Shown: piece after piece, positions 26,936-36,041 of the stretch
How positions within the stretch are numbered: position 1 is the stretch's first letter
Layout of the letters: every line of letters begins with the position of its first letter
NCBI RefSeq assembly: GCF_014395975.1
Contig: NZ_CP060714.1
Span: 1,984,001 to 2,048,000, forward strand
Direction: 5' to 3'
Length of the DNA: 64,000 bases
DNA from: Diaphorobacter ruginosibacter
Lineage (GTDB): Bacteria > Pseudomonadota > Gammaproteobacteria > Burkholderiales > Burkholderiaceae_C
The notes under the pieces: generated by a model
What the model was told of the DNA's origin: nothing
The model's database searches: none
The model's input: the letters and a program-made list of their open reading frames with translations, nothing else
Made by a program: the position numbers and the translations under genes

Positions 26936-29900
26936 ATGAGTGATTTGAGTGTCACGAGCCAATTGCGCAACGTCGACCTGGAAGACAAGTACACGGCCGA
27001 CGAGGGTACGGCTTACCTCACGGGCGTGCAGGCGCTGGTGCGCCTGCCCATGGTGCAGAAGCGCCGCGACCGCGCGGCCGGGCTGAACACGGCGGGCTAC
27101 ATCACCGGATACCGTGGATCGCCGCTGGGCACGTTCGACGACCAGCTGGTCAAGGCACGCAAGCACCTCGAGAAGCACGACATCACGTTCATTCCGGGCG
27201 TCAACGAGGATCTGGCTGCCACGGCAGTCTGGGGCACCCAGCAGGCCGAGATCGGAGGCGATGGCAAGTTTGACGGGGTCTTCTCGATCTGGTACGGCAA
27301 GGGGCCCGGGGTGGACCGTTCCGGCGATGCGTTTCGCCACGGGAACCTTGCGGGCAGCTCCAGGCACGGCGGTGTGCTGGTGCTGATGGGCGATGACCAT
27401 ACGTGCGAGTCATCGACCACGTGCCACCAGAGCGAATATGCGCTGATGGATGCACAGATCCCGATTCTCTCGCCCGCGGGTGTGCCCGAAGTCGTTCCGT
27501 ACGGCCTGCTCGGCTGGGCCTTGTCACGCTACAGCGGGGCATGGGTCGGCATGAAGTGCATCAAGGACACGGCCGATGCCTCGGGCTCGGTATGCATCGA
27601 TGATGCCCAGTTGCGCATCGCGATGCCTGACTGGGACGGCGCGCCGGAGGATGGCCTGAACATCCGCCTGCCCGATACGCCGCATGCGCAGGAGTTCCGG
27701 CTGGTCAACTACAAGCTCGATGCGGCGCGTGCTTTCGCGCGCGCCAACCGCATTGACCGCGTGGCATTCGGTAGCCGCGAGGGCGCTCGCACCGGCATTG
27801 TCACGTCGGGCAAGAGCTGGCTCGACCTGCGGCAGGCGCTGGCCGATCTGGGAATCGATGAAGCGCGCGCACGGCAGCTCGGGTTGGCCGTCTACAAGGT
27901 GGGCATGGTCTGGCCGCTGGAGCCCATCGGCCTGCGCGAATTCGCCCTGGGGCTTGAACAGGTGATCGTGATCGAGGAAAAGCGCGGGCTCATCGAAGGC
28001 CAGATCAAGGAGATTCTCTACGGCGAGGCCGACGCGCCGCGCGTGATTGGCAAGCGTGACGAGCAGGGCGCGAAGCTGCTGCGCACCGAGCTTGCGCTCG
28101 ATGCATCGATGATTGCGCAGGTCGTGGGATCGCGTCTCGCGGCGGCGGATCCATCGCTCAAGGAGGTTGTGCAGCAACTGGCACAGCGCAGGCCGCAGGT
28201 CGCGTCGGTGGACGTGATGTCGCGCAGTTTCTATTTCTGCGCGGGCTGTCCGCACAACACCTCGACACGTATTCCCGACGGCAGCCGTGCCTACGCAGGC
28301 ATCGGGTGCTCCTGGATGGCGCAGACCATGGGCCGCGATACGCTTGGCTACACGCAGATGGGCGCGGAGGGCATGGCGTGGGTGGGGGAGGCGCCATTCT
28401 CCCGGCGCACGCACATGTTCCAGAACATGGGTGACGGTACCTACTTCCACTCCGGCCTTCTGGCCGTGCGCGCGGCGGTTGCCGCGAAGACCAACATCAC
28501 CTTCAAGCTGCTCTACAACGATGCTGTGGCCATGACCGGAGGGCAGCGCCACGACGGGCCGCTGGATCCCATCCGCATGACGCACCAGGTGCATGCCGAG
28601 GGCGTTGTGCGCATCGCCGTGGTGACCGACGAACCCGGCAAGTACGACGGCGTGACGGGCTGGGCTCCCGGCGTGACGGTGCACCACCGCGATGAATTGG
28701 ATGCGGTGCAGCGCACGCTGCGCGAGATCGAGGGCACCACCGTGCTGGTCTATGACCAGACCTGTGCAGCGGAAAAGCGCCGTCGCCGCAAGCGCGGCAC
28801 CTTCCCCGATCCCGACAAGCGCGTGGTCATCAATCCCGAAGTCTGCGAGGGCTGCGGCGACTGCGGCGTGCAGTCGAACTGCGTGGCGGTTGTGCCGCTC
28901 GAAACCGAACTCGGCCGCAAGCGTTCCATCGACCAGTCGGCATGCAACAAGGACTTCTCGTGCATCAAGGGCTTCTGCCCCAGCTTTGTGACGGTGAGCG
29001 GCGGTGCGCTGCGCAAGGGCGCTTCGTCGCAGGGTGATTCGGATGCCGGACTGCTCCTGCCCGAACCCGTGTTGCCGGATCTGCGCCAGGGCGTATACAG
29101 CCTGGTGATCACGGGCGTAGGCGGAACCGGTGTGGTGACCATTGGTGCGCTGCTTGGCATGGCGGCACATCTTGAGGGCAAGGGCACCGGCGTACTCGAC
29201 ATGGCGGGACTCGCGCAGAAGGGCGGTTCGGTGTGGACGCACATGCGCTTCGGCACCAGCAACGATGCGATCGCGGCTGTGCGCGTTGCCCCGGGCGGGG
29301 CCGATGCCGTGGTGGGCTGCGACCTCGTGGTGGCGGCCTCGGCGAACACGCTGGCCATGACGCGCAAGGCCGCCACGCGCGTGCTGCTCAACAGCCAGGA
29401 AGTGATGCCCGGGGCTTTCGTGCAGAACCCCGACCTGCAGTTCCCCGCCAACCCGCTTGTGCAGACAGTCGCGCGCGCGGTGGGCGCCGAGAACGTGCAG
29501 GTGATCGATGCCGGCAGCCTGGCGCTTGCGCTGTGCGGCGACTCCATCGCCACCAACCTGTTCATGCTCGGGGCCGCGTGGCAGCGCGGCATGATCCCGG
29601 TGAGCGCAGAGGCGATCGAGCGGGCGATCGAGCTCAACGGCGCGGCCGTGAAGATGAACATCGCGGCCTTCCGCTGGGGCCGTCGCCATGCGGTCCATCC
29701 CGAGGACGTGGTGAACCATGCGTTTGCCGGGAAACCGCGGGGGAGCGGCAAGGCGGTGAGCCTCGCGCCGCAGTCGCTCGACGCCCTGGTCGACCGTCGC
29801 AGCCAGATGCTCACCGAGTACCAGAACGCCGCCTACGCCCGGCGCTACCGCGTGCTGGTGGACGAGGTGCGAGCAGCCGAGGCGCGCATTTTGCCGGGAA

Positions 29901-30436
29901 GCGACGCGCTGGCCAGGGCGGTCGCGCAGGGATTCCACAAGGTGATGGCCTACAAGGACGAGTATGAAGTGGCACGCCTGCATGCCTCGCCGGCGTTTGC
30001 CGAGCAGCTCAAGGCCCAATTCGAGGACGGCCACAGGCTCACCTTCCACCTGGCGCCTCCCGGCATGTCGCGGATCGACCAGCGCACGGGGCGACCCGCC
30101 AAGAGCGAATGGGGTGGGTGGATGATGCATGGCTTCCGGCTGCTTGCGCGGCTCAAGGGGTTGAGGGGAACGGCCTTCGACGTGTTCGGCAGGACAGAGG
30201 AGCGCCGGCACGAACGCGCACTGGTGGACAGCTACGAGGCCATGATCCGCCAGATGGTGGCCGGGTTGCGGGCCGACCAGCACGCATTGGCGCTCCAGAT
30301 CGCGCAGGCGGTGATGAAGGTACGCGGCTTCGGCCCCGTGAAGGAAGCCCATCGCGTGGCTTACGAGAAGGAAGTGGCGATGCTGCTCGAGCGCCTTCGC
30401 CACCCGCTGCCGGGCACGCAACGGGCTGCGGCCTGA
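26936..30436 (+). CDS. Indolepyruvate ferredoxin oxidoreductase, fused type
   Basis: A 1166-residue enzyme that oxidatively decarboxylates aryl- or other 2-oxo acids to acyl-CoA, reducing ferredoxin. It fuses the alpha and gamma parts seen separately as IorA/IorB. Residues ~40-400 are the pyrimidine-binding half; Cys clusters CAGCPHNT (near 430) and VCEGCGDCGVQSNC with CNKDFSCIKGFC (near 640-680) hold iron-sulfur centres; residues ~715-900 (GVGGTGVVTIGALLG) are the gamma domain. The C-terminal ~250 residues form the extra domain usual in proteobacterial versions. The start at 26936 matches the family N-terminus. It converges with the ABC/dadA operon and shares its operator. Confidence 0.92.
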   Translation: MSDLSVTSQLRNVDLEDKYTADEGTAYLTGVQALVRLPMVQKRRDRAAGLNTAGYITGYRGSPLGTFDDQLVKARKHLEKHDITFIPGVNEDLAATAVWGTQQAEIGGDGKFDGVFSIWYGKGPGVDRSGDAFRHGNLAGSSRHGGVLVLMGDDHTCESSTTCHQSEYALMDAQIPILSPAGVPEVVPYGLLGWALSRYSGAWVGMKCIKDTADASGSVCIDDAQLRIAMPDWDGAPEDGLNIRLPDTPHAQEFRLVNYKLDAARAFARANRIDRVAFGSREGARTGIVTSGKSWLDLRQALADLGIDEARARQLGLAVYKVGMVWPLEPIGLREFALGLEQVIVIEEKRGLIEGQIKEILYGEADAPRVIGKRDEQGAKLLRTELALDASMIAQVVGSRLAAADPSLKEVVQQLAQRRPQVASVDVMSRSFYFCAGCPHNTSTRIPDGSRAYAGIGCSWMAQTMGRDTLGYTQMGAEGMAWVGEAPFSRRTHMFQNMGDGTYFHSGLLAVRAAVAAKTNITFKLLYNDAVAMTGGQRHDGPLDPIRMTHQVHAEGVVRIAVVTDEPGKYDGVTGWAPGVTVHHRDELDAVQRTLREIEGTTVLVYDQTCAAEKRRRRKRGTFPDPDKRVVINPEVCEGCGDCGVQSNCVAVVPLETELGRKRSIDQSACNKDFSCIKGFCPSFVTVSGGALRKGASSQGDSDAGLLLPEPVLPDLRQGVYSLVITGVGGTGVVTIGALLGMAAHLEGKGTGVLDMAGLAQKGGSVWTHMRFGTSNDAIAAVRVAPGGADAVVGCDLVVAASANTLAMTRKAATRVLLNSQEVMPGAFVQNPDLQFPANPLVQTVARAVGAENVQVIDAGSLALALCGDSIATNLFMLGAAWQRGMIPVSAEAIERAIELNGAAVKMNIAAFRWGRRHAVHPEDVVNHAFAGKPRGSGKAVSLAPQSLDALVDRRSQMLTEYQNAAYARRYRVLVDEVRAAEARILPGSDALARAVAQGFHKVMAYKDEYEVARLHASPAFAEQLKAQFEDGHRLTFHLAPPGMSRIDQRTGRPAKSEWGGWMMHGFRLLARLKGLRGTAFDVFGRTEERRHERALVDSYEAMIRQMVAGLRADQHALALQIAQAVMKVRGFGPVKEAHRVAYEKEVAMLLERLRHPLPGTQRAAA

Positions 30437-30452
30437 GCGCGGAGGGCTTGGA

Positions 30453-30481
30453 GATCCGCGAGGCCCCGGGCCTTGCGGATC
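30453..30481. terminator. Strong hairpin between convergent transcripts
   Basis: GATCCGC and GCGGATC enclose a second stem, AGGCC-CCG-GGCCT. It lies 17 bases after the oxidoreductase stop, inside the 245-base convergent gap before livF (30437-30681), which holds no gene. There is no T run, so it may act as a transcript-end stabiliser or a rho-linked hairpin rather than a classical terminator. Confidence 0.45.
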
Positions 30482-30681
30482 GCCCCGCAGCGTGAACCGG
30501 CTGTTGCAATCCGTCATGCAGCGGGATCGACGAGGGGAATGCTCCATCGGCGCACTGCGCACACTCGATGAAAGCGCTTGACGAGTGCTTTCCATGCGCA
30601 AATCACCGGTGCGTTTGTGCTGAAGAACTGGTGGCGCCGGAGGCAGGCCCCGCACCTCACTTTGCAATGGCTCGCAACGAC

Positions 30682-31404
30682 TCAGGCCTTGCGGCCGCCG
30701 AGATAGAGTTCGCGTACCTGTGGATCGTGCATCAGCTGCTGCGTGGTGCCCGTGAGGGCCACGGTGCCCATCGACAGGATGTATGCGCGATCGGACATGC
30801 GCATGGCCTCCATCGCGTTCTGTTCGACCATCAGGATGGTGACCTTCTCCTTGTCGCGCACTTGCACGATGGCGTCGAAAACTTCCTGCAGCACCTTGGG
30901 CGACAGACCCGCGGAGGGCTCGTCGAGCAGCAGCACCTCGGGGCTGGGCATGAGGGCCCGCGCAAGCGCGAGGATCTGCCGCTCTCCGCCTGACAGCGAA
31001 GAGGCTGCCGCATTGAACTTGCGGCCCAGCACGGGATAGAGCGCGTGGAGTTCTTCCATGCGGCGGTTGCAATCCGGCGTACTCATGTAGTGCCCGCCCA
31101 CCTGGAGGTTTTCGCGCACGGTCAGGTTGCTGAAGATGTTCTCTGTCTGGGGCACGAAGCCGAGGCTGCATTGCCTGATCTTGCGGAAGATCGGCATCTG
31201 CGTGCGGTCCTGGTCATTGACCTTCACATGTCCGCTGCGCGGCAGCAGCTGTCCTGCAATGGTCTTGAGCAGCGTGCTCTTTCCGCATCCGTTGGGCCCG
31301 AGCAGCGTCACGATCTCGGTGCGTTCGACCTTCAGCGAGATACCCTTGAGAATGTCCACCTCGGGGGTGTAGCCGGCGACGACATTGTCGATTTCGATCA
31401 TCAT
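30682..31404 (-). CDS. livF: Branched-chain-type ABC transporter ATPase, LivF-like
   Basis: A 240-residue ATPase of the LivF class, the last gene of the minus-strand operon. Walker A is GPNGCGKST, the signature SLSGGERQILALARALM, and Walker B VLLLDEPSAGLS. The end ...RELYLGGRKA is typical of LivF. A GAGGAG ribosome-binding site precedes the paired ATG codons at 31404/31401. With LivG it powers a hydrophobic- or amide-compound importer of the branched-chain amino-acid family. Substrate cannot be told from the ATPase. Confidence 0.92.
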   Translation of the reverse strand: MMIEIDNVVAGYTPEVDILKGISLKVERTEIVTLLGPNGCGKSTLLKTIAGQLLPRSGHVKVNDQDRTQMPIFRKIRQCSLGFVPQTENIFSNLTVRENLQVGGHYMSTPDCNRRMEELHALYPVLGRKFNAAASSLSGGERQILALARALMPSPEVLLLDEPSAGLSPKVLQEVFDAIVQVRDKEKVTILMVEQNAMEAMRMSDRAYILSMGTVALTGTTQQLMHDPQVRELYLGGRKA

Positions 31405-31429
31405 GTGCTTGTACTCCTCGCTTGCGGCT

Positions 31430-32215
31430 TCAAGCCGCTTCGGCGGGTTCGCGCTTGTCCACGCTTCCCAGGTAGGCCTGTACGACGTGTTCGTTGGACG
31501 CCAGTTCATCGGGTTGGCAGCTCGCGACGATGCGGCCGCGATCGAGCACGATGCAGCGTGTGCAGACCTCGCGGATGAAGTGCATGTCGTGTTCGACGAT
31601 CACCAGGGTCATGCCCTGCCGGTTGAGCTTCTGTAGCGACTGGACGATGTCGCGCCGCAGGTTGGGGTGCACTCCTGCCGTGGGCTCGTCCAGCATCAAC
31701 AGGCGTGGATCGCTCATCAATGCGCAGACGATGCCCAGCAGCTTCTTCTGGCCACCCGACAGCGCGGATGAGGGGAGGTCGCGCACATGCGTGAGCAGCA
31801 ACTGCTCCAGCAGCACCGTCGCCTTGGCGTGGGCGGCAGCCTCGGCCCGGCGTGCGCCGGCCGAGCCGAAGATGGTGGACAGCACGCCGTGGTGGGACGT
31901 GGAGGCTGCCATGGCCACCTCCATCACCGACATCTTCCTGGGCATGGACGGCAACTGGAATGTGCGACCGATGCCTGCACTGACGATGCGGTGCGCGGGC
32001 AGCGTGCCGATGTTCTGGCCGTCGAACGTGACCCGCCCCCCATCGATGGCTCCGAAACCCGTCACCAGGTTCAGCAGAGTGCTCTTGCCCGAGCCGTTGG
32101 GGCCCAGCAGGCCGACGATCTCGCCTTTCGCGATGGTGAAATTCACGTCCTGCAGCACATGGTTGCCACCGAACGACTTGGAGACATGCCCCAGTTCAAG
32201 CAAGGGGGACGGCAT
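31430..32215 (-). CDS. livG: Branched-chain-type ABC transporter ATPase, LivG-like
   Basis: A 261-residue LivG-class ATPase: Walker A GPNGSGKST, then the LivG-type GIGRTFQLPSMPRKMSV stretch around residues 82-98, signature ALSGGQKKLLGIVCALM, and Walker B LLMLDEPTAGVHP. The C-terminus VVQAYLGS is characteristic of LivG. An ATG at 32215 sits against the livM stop (TGATG); a GTG one codon earlier is also possible. livF follows after 25 bases. Confidence 0.92.
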   Translation of the reverse strand: MPSPLLELGHVSKSFGGNHVLQDVNFTIAKGEIVGLLGPNGSGKSTLLNLVTGFGAIDGGRVTFDGQNIGTLPAHRIVSAGIGRTFQLPSMPRKMSVMEVAMAASTSHHGVLSTIFGSAGARRAEAAAHAKATVLLEQLLLTHVRDLPSSALSGGQKKLLGIVCALMSDPRLLMLDEPTAGVHPNLRRDIVQSLQKLNRQGMTLVIVEHDMHFIREVCTRCIVLDRGRIVASCQPDELASNEHVVQAYLGSVDKREPAEAA

Positions 32216-33102
32216 CACGGCATCTTCCTCAGTTTTTCAGGGACAAGGCCTTCACTGCGCCACATCAGGCAGAGGAGCAGGATGGTGCCGATCAGGCCCA
32301 GGCGGATCGCGCCGGACACGTCGGAAGACAGGCTCAGCCAATCCTTGATGAAGGGAACGAACACATAGGCGGCCTGCACCACGACCACGCCTACCAGCAC
32401 GCCGGCCGTGTTTCCAAGGCCGCCAATCATCAACATGGTCCAGAGAAGAAAGGTCTCCGAGGCCAGCATGTACTCAGGCCCGGCAAAGCTCATGTAGTGC
32501 GCGTACAGGAAGCCCCCCAGCGCCGCGATGGCGGCGCCGCTCATGATGGCGCGGGTCTTCAGCGAGCGCAGGTCGTAGCCCATGCAGGTGGCGAGCTGCG
32601 GCTCCTCCCGCATCAGGCGCAGTGCCCTGCCGAAGCGGCCGTTGCCGAGGCGCGAACACACCACGGCGCAGGCGGCGAGGATTGCTGCCACGAGTGCGAG
32701 GAATGCCACGCTGTCCCAGGGGCGGGCGAGCCCGTCGAACAGCGCGGGAATCGCACTGATGCCGTTCGCACCGCCGGTCAGCCAGCCTTCGTTGGTGGCG
32801 ATCGTGCGCAGGATCTCCGCGACCGCGAGCGTGGCGATGCCCCAGTAGTCGGCAGCGAGTTTGCGCCCGATGCTGGCAATGAACAGGCCCAGCAGCATGG
32901 CCGCTGCGATGCCCATGGCCAGGCTGGGAAGAACCCCCCAGCCCAGGCCGAAACCGATGCCTGCGGCATAGGCGCCGAGGCCCGCGAAGGCAATGTGCCC
33001 GAAATTGAGCAGTCCCGCGTAGCCTGCCTGGAGGTTCAGGCCCAGCGCCATGAGCGCGTAGATGCCGGCGATCGTCAGTGAAGAAACGAGGAAATCAAAC
33101 AC
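32215..33102 (-). CDS. livM: Branched-chain-type ABC transporter permease, LivM-like
   Basis: A 295-residue membrane subunit with about eight to ten hydrophobic segments. The LivM family blocks LGLNLQAGYAGLLNFGHIAFAGLGAYA and the cytoplasmic RALRLMREEPQLATCMGYD loop are visible. I start at a GTG (33102), which makes the usual N-terminus VFDFLVSSLTIAG and overlaps livH by eight bases; the longer frame adds nine unlikely residues. Together with LivH it forms the membrane channel. Confidence 0.9.
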   Translation of the reverse strand: MFDFLVSSLTIAGIYALMALGLNLQAGYAGLLNFGHIAFAGLGAYAAGIGFGLGWGVLPSLAMGIAAAMLLGLFIASIGRKLAADYWGIATLAVAEILRTIATNEGWLTGGANGISAIPALFDGLARPWDSVAFLALVAAILAACAVVCSRLGNGRFGRALRLMREEPQLATCMGYDLRSLKTRAIMSGAAIAALGGFLYAHYMSFAGPEYMLASETFLLWTMLMIGGLGNTAGVLVGVVVVQAAYVFVPFIKDWLSLSSDVSGAIRLGLIGTILLLCLMWRSEGLVPEKLRKMP

Positions 33103-33988
33103 GGCGCACCTCGCGGTCGAACAAACCATAGGGCCTGAACAGCAGGGCCAGCAGCAGTATCAGGAACGAGGCGGCGCTGATGTAGGCGACCGGCAGGAAC
33201 ATCAGTTCCTGGCCGAACACCGGTCCAAAATTCATGTTGGTGACGGCCGTTTCCGTCAGGGCAATCAGCATGGCGCCCACGACGGCACCCAGCGGGTTGC
33301 CGAGGCCACCCAGAATCGCGGCTGCGAAGACCGGCAGCAGCAGGTCGTTGCCGAGGTTGATGTGCGCGCCTGTCGAGAGTGCCAGCATGCTGCCGCCCAG
33401 TCCCGCGAGGCCTCCGGCCATGAAGCTCACGAGGCGCGTGATGAACGCGGCATTCAGCCCCGATGCGTTGGCGAGCATGCTGTTGGAGGCAAGTGCGCGC
33501 ATGGCACGGCCCATGCGGGTATGGAACAGCAAGAACATGAACAGTCCCAGCAGCACGATGGTTGTGGCGACCGAGTAGATCTGCGCGCGCGCCAGTCGCA
33601 CATCGCCCAGAACGAGGGGCTCGGTGCGGGGAAGCTCGAACATGCGCGGAAACGAGCCGGCAACGCCCTGCATGACGGCAATGAGCAGCATCGAAACCGC
33701 CAGCGAGCCGATCATCGCGATGGCGGGACCGCCGCGCAGCAGCCGCTGGAACACCAGCACCTGCAGCACCAGTGTGAACAGTCCGGTGGCGGCCGTGGCA
33801 AGGGCGATCGCAAGGACCAGCGGAGTGCCTGCTGCATGCAGGCCGTAGCAGACATAGGCGCCAAACATGGCGTACTGCACGTGTGCGACGTTGGGGAATT
33901 TCACGAGGCCGTAGAGCATGCTCAGGCCCAACGCGACGAGCGCCAGATCGGAGGCCCTGAGCAGAGTGTCAACCAGGAATTGCAGCAT
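33095..33988 (-). CDS. livH: Branched-chain-type ABC transporter permease, LivH-like
   Basis: A 297-residue membrane subunit with about eight hydrophobic segments. The LivH hallmark LGLSMLYGLVKFPNVAHVQYAMFGAY-like region near residues 20-45 and the coupling loop GRAMRALASNSMLANASGLN near 165-185 are present. It overlaps livM and lies 75 bases after the binding-protein gene. The composition matches permeases for amino-acid-type substrates. Confidence 0.92.
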   Translation of the reverse strand: MLQFLVDTLLRASDLALVALGLSMLYGLVKFPNVAHVQYAMFGAYVCYGLHAAGTPLVLAIALATAATGLFTLVLQVLVFQRLLRGGPAIAMIGSLAVSMLLIAVMQGVAGSFPRMFELPRTEPLVLGDVRLARAQIYSVATTIVLLGLFMFLLFHTRMGRAMRALASNSMLANASGLNAAFITRLVSFMAGGLAGLGGSMLALSTGAHINLGNDLLLPVFAAAILGGLGNPLGAVVGAMLIALTETAVTNMNFGPVFGQELMFLPVAYISAASFLILLLALLFRPYGLFDREVRRV

Positions 33989-34063
33989 GGCGAAAGAGGG
34001 TGGGAAGGGTCGGCGCCGGCGCCCGGCGCGAGGCCCGGGACGCCGGCGGGGAGAGCCGCGGGA

Positions 34064-35197
34064 TCAGCGCGGGACGAGCTTGCCGTTCTCGAACTTGAGC
34101 TTGTCGTACGGGGGATCGACCCGCTGGCGGTCGGCGTCGAAACGGATGTTGCCGGTGACGCCTTCGAAGCCCGCGCTACCGATCTCGCGCAATGCCGCCT
34201 GGATGGCGGCGGCCTGGGTGGACTTGGACTTCTCGATGGCGGCGGCAGTCATCAGTACGGCGTCGTAGCCGTAGCCGGTGTACGCGGTCTTTGGCGCCCC
34301 GTTGTACTTGGCGGTGAAGGCATCGTTGTAGGCCTTGCCGGCGGCGCCGCGCAGGGAGCCGAGCTCCATGCCGATCTGGCCGTTGGCAATGGTGGGCTGG
34401 GTGTCCGACAGGCTCATGCTCATCAGGATGGCGTAGAACGGCACCTTGCGCAGCCCCAGCTCTTCCGCCTCGCGGTTGATCACCGCCGACTCCTGCCCGT
34501 AGGCCGTGTAGACATAGCCGTCGGGGTTGCTGCGGGCCATCTGCTGCAGCTCGCGGCGGTAGGTGGACTGGCCCGCGGTGTACAGCACCTCGGTCACGAT
34601 CTTGCCGCCCAGCTTCTCGAACTCCTGGCGAAAGCCGTGTGCGACACCTTGTCCGTAGGCGTTGTTGGGCGCGATCAGGGCCACCTTGCGCAGCCCGAGG
34701 GACCAGGTGTCCTTGGCCGAGAAGGCGTTGCCGAAGTTCTCGAGGCCGACCAGGCTGAACGATGTCGCACCGATATCGCGCACCTTGGTGCTGCTGCTGG
34801 CGATGTTGATGTGCGTGACACCTTCCTTGACCAGGTACTGCGCCATCGGCAGCGTGATGCCGGAAGAGTACTCACCCATCACCACGGGCACCTTGTCGAC
34901 GGTGGCCAGCTTGCGCGCTGCGGACAGCGCCGTGGTGGGGTTGCCGCCCGAGTCCTCGATGATGAGGTTGAGCTTCTTGCCGAGCACGCCCCCCTTGGCA
35001 TTCACGTGGTCCACGCCCAGCAGCACGCCGCGGCGTACATCCTCGCCCACGGTGGCATTGGCGCCTGTAAGCGACAGCACGGCGCCGATGTTGACCGCGT
35101 CCTGTGCATGCCCGTTACCAGCTGCGCCGAGGGCGAGCAGGGATGCGGCGGCAACGAGGTGAAGTCGGCGGGACGATGAGAAGAAAGTATTTTTCAT
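34064..35197 (-). CDS. ABC transporter substrate-binding protein, LivK type
   Basis: A 377-residue periplasmic receptor (type I fold) with a cleaved signal peptide ending NGHAQD near residue 32. The family block INIGAVLSLTGANATVGED-like (here VNIGAVLSLTGANA) opens the mature protein, and AARKLATVDKVPVVMGEYSSG and NIASSSTKVRD line the ligand cleft. It starts at 35197 behind the racemase gene, 55 bases away, on the same strand. The ligand is expected to be an amino acid or related acid, given dadA and the racemase homologue in the operon. Confidence 0.92.
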   Translation of the reverse strand: MKNTFFSSSRRLHLVAAASLLALGAAGNGHAQDAVNIGAVLSLTGANATVGEDVRRGVLLGVDHVNAKGGVLGKKLNLIIEDSGGNPTTALSAARKLATVDKVPVVMGEYSSGITLPMAQYLVKEGVTHINIASSSTKVRDIGATSFSLVGLENFGNAFSAKDTWSLGLRKVALIAPNNAYGQGVAHGFRQEFEKLGGKIVTEVLYTAGQSTYRRELQQMARSNPDGYVYTAYGQESAVINREAEELGLRKVPFYAILMSMSLSDTQPTIANGQIGMELGSLRGAAGKAYNDAFTAKYNGAPKTAYTGYGYDAVLMTAAAIEKSKSTQAAAIQAALREIGSAGFEGVTGNIRFDADRQRVDPPYDKLKFENGKLVPR

Positions 35198-35252
35198 GAT
35201 CGGCTCCAGGGTGAATGACAACAAGGGTAGGGAAAGATGCTTTCGGTGGAAA

Positions 35253-36041
35253 TCAGATCTGGTAGAGGCTGCCGAACTGCGGCAACGCATCGTTGATGCC
35301 GGCGAGGCGCAGGGCATGCCATGCCATGGCGCTGTTGCTCGCGAGAACAGGCTTGCCAAGTTCCTTCTCGAAATCCGCGATCAGCGCGGCCATGCGCAAG
35401 CTGGTGCAGGAGACAAACACGGCGTCCACGTCGTCATGCCCGCCCGCGGTCATCACCGCGTTGCGCAACGATTCGCGGTCGATGCGAGCGACTTCGTTGT
35501 CATTGGCATGATTGAAGGTGGCGATGCAGTTGACCTGCATGTTGCTTTTCGCAAGATGCCGTGCAAAGAGCTCGTTCACGCTCTGCACATAGGGCGTGAT
35601 GAGCGCAATGCGCTGCTTGCCGAGTGCTCGCAGCCCGGCCACCGCCGCGGTGATCGGCGTGGTGGTGGCAATGCCGGGGCGTACGCTGCGGATGCGGTCG
35701 GCGATCCTGTCCTCGCCGATCACCACCGAGCCGGAGGTGCAGCCGAAGGCCACGACCTGCAGTGGTACGTCGGGCACGATGAGCTTCACCGCGGCGGCGA
35801 TGTCCTTCTCCATCCCGGCCAGTGTTTCGGGATTGATGTCGGGTGAGTTGTACAGGCGAGCCTCGAAAAACGCGACACCCGGCACGTGGGCGAAGACCTG
35901 GCGCCATTCATGTTCGAGGGTCTGGTCGGTGGCCAGCACCACAAGACCGATGGCGGCGCGTGGCATCACGCCTTCGTCCATGGTGAAGGGCAGGATCTGG
36001 TAGGAAGTGTCGGTGGCGGTCGTCATGGTGGAGGGGGTCAT
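35253..36041 (-). CDS. Asp/Glu racemase / maleate isomerase family protein
   Basis: A 262-residue enzyme of the Asp/Glu/hydantoin racemase superfamily, maleate-isomerase/arylmalonate-decarboxylase branch (which also holds EutA). Two catalytic-type Cys occur: AFGCTSGS near residue 100 and VSCTSLRMA near 212, the second in the usual FVSCT context. Members interconvert D/L acids or cis/trans diacids through an enolate. The ATG overlaps the dadA stop by four bases, so the two are coupled. In this operon it could supply the D-enantiomer for DadA; that role is inferred. Confidence 0.85.
   Translation of the reverse strand: MTPSTMTTATDTSYQILPFTMDEGVMPRAAIGLVVLATDQTLEHEWRQVFAHVPGVAFFEARLYNSPDINPETLAGMEKDIAAAVKLIVPDVPLQVVAFGCTSGSVVIGEDRIADRIRSVRPGIATTTPITAAVAGLRALGKQRIALITPYVQSVNELFARHLAKSNMQVNCIATFNHANDNEVARIDRESLRNAVMTAGGHDDVDAVFVSCTSLRMAALIADFEKELGKPVLASNSAMAWHALRLAGINDALPQFGSLYQI

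Noticed and set aside
27524..31171. A 1215-residue minus-strand open frame opposite the indolepyruvate oxidoreductase
   Set aside because: It is an antisense shadow of a high-G+C gene; the plus-strand protein has clear cofactor motifs.
33062..35179. A 705-residue plus-strand open frame opposite livH and the receptor gene
   Set aside because: Antisense shadow; no recognisable protein, while the minus strand has a complete LIV-type operon.
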